From Physcomitrium patens (Eukaryota; Streptophyta; Bryopsida; Funariales; Funariaceae), in assembly GCF_000002425.4 (NCBI RefSeq), contig NC_037275.1, forward strand, positions 894,636 to 958,635: 64,000 nucleotides of DNA. Reading direction: 5' to 3'. Position 1 is the first letter of the stretch, and each line of letters begins with the position of its first letter. Below the pieces are notes generated by a model that ran no database searches, had not been told where the DNA came from, and saw nothing but the letters and a program-made list of their open reading frames with translations. The position numbers and the translations under genes are program-made. This document shows, one piece after another, positions 56,185 to 64,000 of this stretch.

Positions 56185-57608
56185 TGTCTTATTACATGAA
56201 GCCTTGCTTAAGAATGCACCAAGCATCTCGCTTTGGAAGGTAAAAGGAGTATTGAAATAACAAGATTATAATTCTAATAAAATATTAAATAAATCCAAGT
56301 AAACCCTAATAATGCTAATGAAGCTTTAATCAATCTAAAGAGCTTCAAATAAATTATGAAAGAAGTACAAAAAAATCCTAAAGAAATTCAAAAAAAATAT
56401 TAAAATAAAATGTAAAATATATCTTAAATAAATTTCAACCAAATATTACTTTAATCCTAATTAAAATTCTAATAGTTCTTACTTAAATCCTAAGATAAAT
56501 CTCAACTAAATCCTAAAAAAATTCTAAATTCTAATCAATTCTTAAATCCTAAATCTAATTCTAATCAAACTAACATAACCTTAGGTCAGTTTAAAATCTC
56601 AATATGTATCAATTATACTATTGATCTTTCTTAAGATTTTTTTATACCTTTTAGCAATTAAGTTGGAAGTAAGCACACAAAATTTGAAAAAGATTGAATT
56701 TACCAAATAGAAGATCAATCCTAAATTTTGCTTGAGTATTAGCCGATCTCCTACTTCAATCTGAATGTTGAACTTCTAGTGCCAATATCTCCTTCTTGAA
56801 CCATTAATTTTCCTCTAAAATATACTTAAATTATCAAAAATCAAGTCTAGTCTTCATACAAAAAATATCACTTCAATCCAATCAATGGAATGCTAAAGAT
56901 CTTAAAAAAATTAGTAATCTTCAAATTCCAATTTTTAAGACTTCAACCTACAAAAACCTTCATACACTTTGATCTAACCATTTGATTGAATTCGAAATTT
57001 GTTCATACACTAATAACTATAATACCAACACATTGCCTAAAATTCATTCATATGCAATTATAGAATTCAAGAAATCCTTGATTTTCTAAACATAATTTTA
57101 TTTTTTAAAATCTAATCCAACTAAAAACATTATTAACTTTAAAAATCTTCCTAAAACTAAATATTACCTAGATTTATATAAAACCAATACTCAAAATTCT
57201 TTTTATCCTTGTATTATCAAATTCCACTCTTTGATCTACCAAAAAACCTTAGAATTGCAGTAGGTATGTGGTTTTGTGCCTTGGGATCTGATTTTGACCC
57301 AAGTTGACAACTAGTCTTCTTTGGGTATCAATATTTGGTAATTTGAGGTAATTTTTGTTTAAACCTATTGATAACTCCCTTTTAAACATATCTATATCAA
57401 TTACTTATTTTATTTAGTTTGATTTGATGCATTAATGTACCTTTAAGGCAAATAGAAGCCACTTCTCTAAAAAGCAACATTAAGACTAAACCTTTTATTA
57501 TATTCCTATTTATTATCCTTATTTTTCAACTACATCTTTCAACTAGGATCTTCTATAATAACATCCATGTTTTCATTTTTTACCATATAGTTGTATTATT
57601 ATACAACA
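56185..57608 (-). repeat. Family A LTR, complete (minus)
   Basis: Minus strand TGTTGTATAATAATACAAC start at 57608 and GTAATAAGACA end at 56185; 1424 bp. This is one of few A LTRs here with both ends present. Confidence 0.8.
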
Positions 57609-57627
57609 TCCATAGAAGAGAGAATAA

Positions 57628-58157
57628 TGTCATGGACATGCATATTTATCTTAATAATTATCTATATGATTAAGTAAAAATAGGTAAATTTAAATTAATT
57701 TTGTAATATTTTTTAGAAAAGCTTTCTTGAAGCTTTATAGATGCTTCTTTGACTTTACATGTGTTTGTAGTTGATTGATAGGTTAGAAACTTGGTCAATA
57801 ACTTAATCATGTATAGGTAACTTGCGAAACAAGTTAACTATGTGTCACACATATAGAAAACTTGACTTGCAAGTTAAGATATGTGTCTTGCAAAGTCAAC
57901 ACATTTTAGAGGTCTTATAGGACATGGCCACATAGCCCCTACTTAAGAATATATATGGAGGTAAGAGTGAAGCCATCTTCATTCTCTCAACGCCTTTCTA
58001 GTCTTTAGCCTTGTCTCAAGATTTTCTAAATCTTTTTGTTTTTGGCTATAGCCATTCTAATTTAATATCATGTCATCTTTGAATGATTTTTTAATCTTTT
58101 TGAGTGACACAAGAGTGTATTGATATTTTAATTCTTGTCTTTGATAATTGGACAACT
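57628..58157 (+). repeat. Family D LTR (D4)
   Basis: TGTCATGGACATGCATATT start, preceded by AGAAGAGAGAATAA, a polypurine tract like that at 42773-42786. So this is a 3' LTR, cut on the right. Confidence 0.78.
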
Positions 58158-59690
58158 GGCTCTGGAAAGAAAAATGGAACTTACAACAAGATGAACCTAA
58201 CAACTCTAATATAATCCTAAAAAAATATCAATTAAATTATAATAATACTAATTAATCTTTAATTAAATCTTAAATATGTCTCAAAAATTATAAAAAAAAA
58301 TATAAAGAAATAATAAATTTAATTTAATAAAATATATATAATATAAAAATCTTTAAAAAATATTAAAAAATAGATATTTTAATTAAATTCTAATCAAATT
58401 CTAATATAACCTTTATTAAATTTCAATAAAATCTTAAATCAATTCTAATTAAATATAAATCAAATCTTAGATCAAATCTTAATTAAAATCTTAATTAGAA
58501 TCCTAATAAATCTTAATTATATCCTATATCAAATCCTAATAATATTTTGATAAAATCCTAAATCTTAAATCAATACTAATAAAATCCTATTAAAATTTTA
58601 ATCAATTTTTAAATAATTTTAATCAATTTTTAAATCTTAAATAATTCTTAATGATCTTATAATAGATTAAAAATTCATAAATTAATAATTGAATCATTAA
58701 TTTTGACTCAAAATTTGTATACCTTGCAACAAATCAATAAGCAATAAGTAAAAATACTTTGAAGAAGATTTCACATACAAATTACAAGAAACACTCAAAA
58801 AATCTCTCAATTATTGGCCACCCTCTTTTTTCAACTTGAAAGTTAATCTTTCAACAAAGATTTTTCCTTGTTGAATCATTCAGTTATTCAAAAATTTGAA
58901 TTGTATATAGATATTCAAATATAAATTTTCCTTATAAATTTTTTCTTAAATCAAATAAGTAATTATTGTCAGATTATGAAATCCCTCATTGATCCTAAAT
59001 CTCAATTATCCAATATCATAATCCACAAAAATCCTAAAATGCTTCAATTTGATTGTTTGATTGACAATAAATTTTTTACACTCATTTACAATAAGCATAA
59101 TAACAAACTTCTCTATTTTCATCCATAAATACGCTATGAAACTTATAAAATCTTCGAATTTGTAAACTTATTTTTATTTTTCAAAATCCAAATCTACTGA
59201 GTACATTACTAACTTTGAAAATCCCTCAAAATCTCAATATTAATCCAAATGACATGAAACTAATAATTAAAAATCTTTCTTTAAGTCAACTCTCAAATTC
59301 TATTCATTGATTGACAAAAGAACCTTAGAATTGCATTGCTGTAGATGCATGGAATTGTACCTTGGAGTCTGATTTTGACCCATATTAACAACTAGTCTTC
59401 TTTGAGTATCAATTTTTGATAATTTGAAGTAATTTTTGTTGAAATATATTTTTAATTCTTTTCTAAAGTTTCTTATATTATTTACTTATTTCATTTACTT
59501 TAATTTGAGACTTTTATGTCGATACAAAGTAAATAGAAGTTCTTTCTATAAAAATTAGTATTAAGACCAAACTTTTTATTACCTTTTTTATTATTTATTT
59601 TTATTTTTCTATTATATCTTTTTACTAGGTTCTTCTGCAATAACATCCATATTTTTATTTTTTACCATATAGGTATGTTTTTACATAACA
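58158..59690 (-). repeat. Family A LTR (minus), inner end cut
   Basis: Minus strand begins TGTTATGTAAAAACATACC at 59690; its end near CTGGCTCTGGAAAG is cut by the D4 LTR. Shares long blocks with 56185-57608 (for example TTTGACCCA, TTTTTTACCATATAG). Confidence 0.78.
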
Positions 59691-60178
59691 ATGATATTAC
59701 CTAGTCTACTAAAATCACTACATACACTTCATACACCACCCACAATTTTGAAGGTGGTTCTTATAATTACTTCACCTTAATTGATGGCTCTATTGACTCT
59801 ACAAGGTATACCCACATATTTAAAAGATTTGGATACATGTCTTGAATTAGAACTCTAGTTTCTTCATTCTTATTTGGATGATCCTATCTCATGGCCATAT
59901 TTTGATTTTAATTTAGGACTTCTACTCTTTGTAGATCTTGGTTGTCATGAAGAAGCTACTTTGATGGATAAGACAAAATTGTCTTCACTATACTCTCTTG
60001 TATCTCTCCTATCCATCCATGAGGTCTTTGGACATTCTTGTTCTATATCTAATTCATCTAATTTTTCTCCCATTGACTCTCTAAGGGATTCTCTGAAGGA
60101 CAAATGACTTCTATAATCCATACACATCACTTATTGATCTTAAAAAGCATCTAAATCTAACAACATTGCTTTAAATAT

Positions 60179-60215
<37 letters not shown>

Positions 60216-60439
60216 TAGATTACTACCCACTTTGATGGATCCACTTTTAGTTTATAAAGCACTTACAAGCAAAGATATCTCACATTGGCACCTAGCTATA
60301 AAAAACAAATATAATTCTTTGATCAAGAATGGCATAAGGGAGTTGATACCTTGTCTTTGTAATTGCTCTATTACATGCATTAAATGGCTGTTATATTGGT
60401 AATATAATTCTAATGGTTTTTTAGCTTGCTTTAAAGTAT
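59691..60439. other. AT-rich DNA, no clear gene
   Basis: May include the far upstream part of the copia relic, but no motif is reliable. A 77-codon open stretch at 59874-60107 has no recognisable domain. Contains the (TA)n run. Confidence 0.4.
60180..60212. repeat. (TA)n microsatellite
   Basis: About 16 TA units in a row. Confidence 0.95.
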
Positions 60440-61775
60440 AATTTATTGCTTGAGGCTTCTTGCAACAAGAACGTCTTGATTATAATGAGACTCTTTTCCT
60501 ATCATCAAAATGACATTTCTCTACCTCCTCCTTACTTTAATTACTCATTATAACTTTCATATTTATTAAATAGATGTTACTACGGCCTTCTTAAATAGGG
60601 TTCTTAAAGAAGAACTTTACATCATTTATCCTAAAGGCTTTATTGTACTTAGTCATGAGATCAAGGTATGTCATTTACTTCAATTCTTATATGACTTAAA
60701 ATAAGTTCTTCAAGTTTGGTATGATCTTTTTTATGACTTTTTAGTTACTAATAGATTTTCAAAATGTATTTCGAATATCAATGTTTATTATAAATCATTA
60801 TCTATATTCAATATCTACTTTAAACTTTACACTGATGATTTAGTTTAAATCTCAAATGATTTATCTTATCTTATTTTTAAAGTATTCTTCTCTTTTTGTG
60901 TCTCTATGATGGACAACAAAAAAATCGAATACATCTTAGGTATTCAAATTTGCATTAATCATGCCACATGTACTTTAATTCTCTCTCAAAATAAAAATAT
61001 GTAAGATATATTAAATTATTTTTCTATGAATAATTTTTATACCATTTCTACTCTTCTAAAGACTAGTATTCATTTTTCTTATGGTCTTGACCTCACGACG
61101 AGAGGGAGGAGAGGAATGTTGAATTCATGGCATCAATTCCATATGCACACATCATTGGAAGTCTATAATACCTTGTCACTAATACTGAGTATGATTTAGC
61201 TTTTTCTATACATCATGTGGCATAATTTATAGCTAAGCCTAGTCCAATACATTGAATGGCTTTAAAGTACATATTATGTTATTTAAAAGGATTTCAAAAT
61301 TTTGGACTATGTTATTTAAATTCTTCTTCTACATTTCTACTACAACTTTATGATTGGAGTAGTGCGAATTATACAAGAGATCTAAATGCTTGCAAATCTA
61401 CTTTGGATACTTGTTTTACTTCAATTCATCTCTTTTGAGTTGCATTTCTAAGAAACAAGTTGTAGTAGCATAATTAAGTATCAAAGCAGAATACATTGTG
61501 GTGGCAACATCTTTAAAAGAATTGATGTGGCTTCAAACTCTTTTCAAAGAAATTGGACATGAAGTAACTTTATCAAGTAAATTTTATTTTGAGAATCAAT
61601 TATGTATTGCAATGACACAAAATCCATATTTCCATGATTCCACAAAATATATTGATATCAAGTATTTTTACATTTGAAAAAAAATAAAGGCAAATGAAGT
61701 TGTTTTGAAGTTTATATCTACAAATGATATGAAGGCACATATAATGATAAAGACACTCTCAAGTAGCTTCTAAAG
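60440..61775 (+). pseudogene. pol: Ty1/copia relic: RT and RNase H
   Basis: Frame-broken plus-strand text in copia order: RT with QERLDYNET-FPIIKMT, MDVTTAFLNRVLKEELY (60567-60620), VCHLLQFLYDLK, VWYDLFYDFLV, LYTDDLV (60826-60846, the YxDD motif), IEYILGIQI. Then IIGSL-YLVTNTEYDLAF, ALKYILCYLKGFQNFGLCY (61256 on), WSSANYTRDLNACKSTLDT (RNase H), KAEYIVVATSLKELMWL, and FHDSTKYIDIKYFYI. These are hallmark copia blocks. Many stops; LTRs not found. Confidence 0.82.
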
Positions 61776-62426
61776 TTCTTCTTATTTTACATTATTTCTA
61801 AATTTCACTTTAGTTTGAACTTTAAAAATAATATAAAATAAAAAGAGATCATAAAATGAATTAAATTATTACATTATTATAAGTCTAAATATGTTTTTTT
61901 TATTATTTAATTATGTCTATAATTGTTAGAATCAAGATATGAGTCTCAAAAAAACAATCTAAATAATTAATTTTATCATTTTCTGACACAATCTTGTAAT
62001 TTTTTCTAAAAATCACTTCTTTAGGTATGTCAAATTAAAATTCCAAAAAATAACACTCTATTCACAAGTAGGATGAAAGTGCATTCCACTTCATCATTTT
62101 CTCTATTTAATACTGGGCCAATTTTTTTTGAATATAAAATCAACTCAAGAAACCTTCTCAATCTTGGTTGTTTAAAGTATGTAAAAGATAGCTACCTCTC
62201 ATTTCATCTTCTCCTTTGGATACAAATATTCCTCTAACTAATCTAGTTGATGTATGTATGTGTATGTTTATATATATAAATCAATATTCCTAGAAGCGTC
62301 TTCCTCAGAAATGGATTGCCCCCACACAACATCAATCTGACTACCGACCACCTGGATTACCGACTGCATCACGAGGAAGGAATCAGCAATTGGGTGACAA
62401 AGATTCTCCACGTCGACCCACGACAG
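61776..62426 (-). other. Region downstream of the dynamin-related gene
   Basis: 61776-62285 is AT-rich with no recognisable feature. From about 62290 the GC content rises sharply and continues into the last exon, so about 62290-62426 is probably 3' untranslated sequence. No polyadenylation site is assigned. Confidence 0.5.
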
Positions 62427-64000
62427 TCAACTTGGATCAACGGTTGGGCGCTGCCCACCGCTGGACACTGCAATGCCGAGGGCACTGTCGATAGCCACAA
62501 ACCCAGTCGAGTCCAGGCAAGGATCAGAGCCTTCTCTCCGGGATGAAGCCATCCTCGATGATGAGATCATGAACGATGTGGGCAGGGACGAATCCATGGC
62601 GTTGCAATCCCTGTGAGCTGTGGAGTTGGACGGCGATCTCAAACACTGTGGCTGGGGTAGCAAACCTGTTGGGTCGTTACTGCTATACGATTGCCGGGAG
62701 GAGGCCTCCAAGTCAAGAGGCAGTTCCTGCAACATCTCTTCAGAGTTCCAGAAACATCCACAGCTCATACACTCTGCGAATCCCCTCTCAGCGTCTGAGT
62801 AGCTCTGTTGACCACCGAAGCATGAAAACGTGTGCTGCTAGAAGCTTAGAGGTTTTGTTCGTAGAATGTCCTGTCGTTATGTATGCACATGGGGCTCTTT
62901 ACATTCCTCACGATCTCTATGTGGAGTGTTAGTTTGGTGATTTGCACCTGGTTAGGGGTTTTGTCAGAGTGGAGAGGTTTTGTAGGTACCCATGCAGCTT
63001 GTTGAAGCACACGTAGAATCTCTTTGCATCGTTTCCTCTTTGCTGCTATCTCCTCCTTTTCTTGAAGCATTTCCTCAAACATATTTTCCCTATGATATTG
63101 AAGCACGTTTGCTTATTTGAAGAATTCCAGGGTATGTTTGTTTACGTGATGCAGATCAACACGAAAGGAAATCGCTTAATGAAGCCACTAACTTTTATTT
63201 ATCTCAGTTAAGGATTTCCCAATTAACATCCGAAATCAAAACGATGCATCTCCAAATTCATACAGCCAATATCCACTAGATTCTCAATTACCTGTATAAC
63301 TTCCGGATGAAGACACTTTGAAGTTCCCGTCTTGAGTGATTTACCTGGTTTCAGTATACAATTACTCTCTTGAGAAAATGTGGTGTTACCTCAGACTCAT
63401 GTGACTTTATTTCTAAAATTTGAGGTAAATTGATATTAAAACCGAAGAAAACTAATCACAACGCATGTGATGCTGCCTGAGAAAAGGTATGCAGTGATCT
63501 GTAAGGTTTTTACTGACGGTGGTTGTCTTACCAGAAAGTGCATGATGGCTTTGGGAACGGAATCCTGAATATTCTTTCGTGCAATGTCATAGTAGGAATT
63601 TAGAAGCAGGCGAGTCACAGAGATTTCTACTGATTCGTGCTCTGTTTGAACATCATTTACCCTCAACACCAAGGGTGGCTGTTTCAAAAGACAAAGAAAT
63701 TCTCTCTTGTTGAAAGGAATAATTGTCAAAAACCAAAAGATGCTTGAACAAACTGATCAGGACATTCTGAACACAAGACATTGCAGATGTCTTCACCTTG
63801 CTCGAAAACGTCAAAACGCCTGTAATCTCAGACATACCTCGCGGAGCTGAATACATGCATACGATGACTCCACGCTTCCTTGGATGGGTTCACTGTGACC
63901 ACGGTTTAATATATGTTCCTTGTCCCCGTCGCTGGAACTTTTTTCAATGGTTCCAAATATTGACGGTATACCCCAACTTCCCACTGGTCCAGAACTTCCT
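62427..64000 (-). CDS. Dynamin-related protein, DRP3-like, C-terminal exons
   Basis: Five exons on the minus strand: 63838-64000 (runs off the window), 63532-63678, 63292-63344, 62990-63089 and 62427-62735. All introns start GT and end AG and the phase is kept. The first encodes GSWGIPSIFG and ends in QLRE; next PPLVLRVNDVQTEHESVEIS and VTRLLLNSYYDIARKNIQDS, VPKAIMHFL; then VNHSRRELQSVFIRKLYR; then ENMFEEMLQEKEEIAAKRKR, CKEILRVLQQAAW. This is the GTPase effector domain (GED) of plant DRP3, which mediates assembly of the ring that divides mitochondria and peroxisomes. The last exon begins MLQELPLDLEAS and ends in a Ser-rich tail of about 100 residues, longer and unlike the short DRP3 tails; its splice acceptor is the weakest. 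The GTPase and middle domains lie beyond 64000. Family certain, DRP3 subclass likely. Confidence 0.88.

Noticed and set aside
62316..62932. Plus-strand open frames over the last exon
   Set aside because: GC-rich antisense shadow of the dynamin-related exon; no known domain.
63241..63330. Alternative frame through exon 63292-63344 and the next intron, ending in a stop
   Set aside because: The other frame gives a DRP-conserved peptide with proper GT-AG borders that joins its neighbours in phase; this one does not.

Overview
This window is repeat-dominated nuclear DNA from a land plant. The one host gene is the 3' end of a dynamin-related GTPase gene (DRP3-like), minus strand, at the right edge (62427-64000). 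Its exons have GT-AG borders and encode the GTPase effector domain (GED). Nearly all the rest (1-61775) is LTR retrotransposon sequence, mostly decayed, strongly AT-rich, and nested several layers deep. The species cannot be named. A chromodomain-bearing, Sushi/Tf1-like Ty3 lineage together with large amounts of other Ty3 elements would fit a TE-rich genome such as that of a seedless plant or another non-flowering plant, but that is inference.

Four retroelement families recur, named here by letter. Family A is Ty3/gypsy with long LTRs of about 1.2-1.5 kb that start TGTC(A/G)T and end TACGACA. It has a one-knuckle Gag, a protease with a DHG active site and an FLDD reverse transcriptase. Family B is Ty3/gypsy, probably Tat/Athila-like, with 0.5-1.0 kb LTRs (TGTAGAATA...CACA), a TGGCRCCG primer-binding site, a multi-zinc-knuckle Gag, a DGG protease and an additional coiled-coil ORF after integrase. 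Family D is a Ty3 chromovirus with a chromodomain after integrase and an LTR starting TGTCATGGACATG. The fourth is a degenerate Ty1/copia relic.

Layout: 1-6362 is the youngest-looking element, A1 (+), its left end outside the window, with its 3' LTR at 5000-6362. It is followed by an inverted A LTR piece (6363-6734), a B LTR with PBS (6726-7488), and a D LTR plus gag (7486-8811). Element B1 (minus) fills 8815-17815. 17816-22194 holds A-family LTR and gag-pro debris, including a triplicated coding segment. 22195-43314 is a D element (D2) whose integrase is split by an A LTR (A3, 23317-40189). A3 is split by element B3 (24223-39923, minus), and B3 is split by the 9.7-kb element B2 (24332-34032, minus) and by a solo B LTR (35694-36665). 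Target-site duplications support each step.

43315-49740 is an old A element (A2) broken by an unclassified insertion and two B solo LTRs. 49740-53107 is a third D element (D3, pol). 53108-59690 is a pile of A-family LTRs in both orientations plus one D LTR. 60440-61775 is the copia relic. GC content rises at the host gene.

Nothing in the retroelement part is likely to give a working protein, because every coding stretch has stops or frameshifts. A1 comes closest, with three in-frame stops, one frameshift and one lost zinc-binding Cys in pol. The features of most scientific interest are the dated nesting, the apparently covarying hairpins at A LTR ends, the conserved extra ORF of family B, and the recombinant or amplified internal segments.
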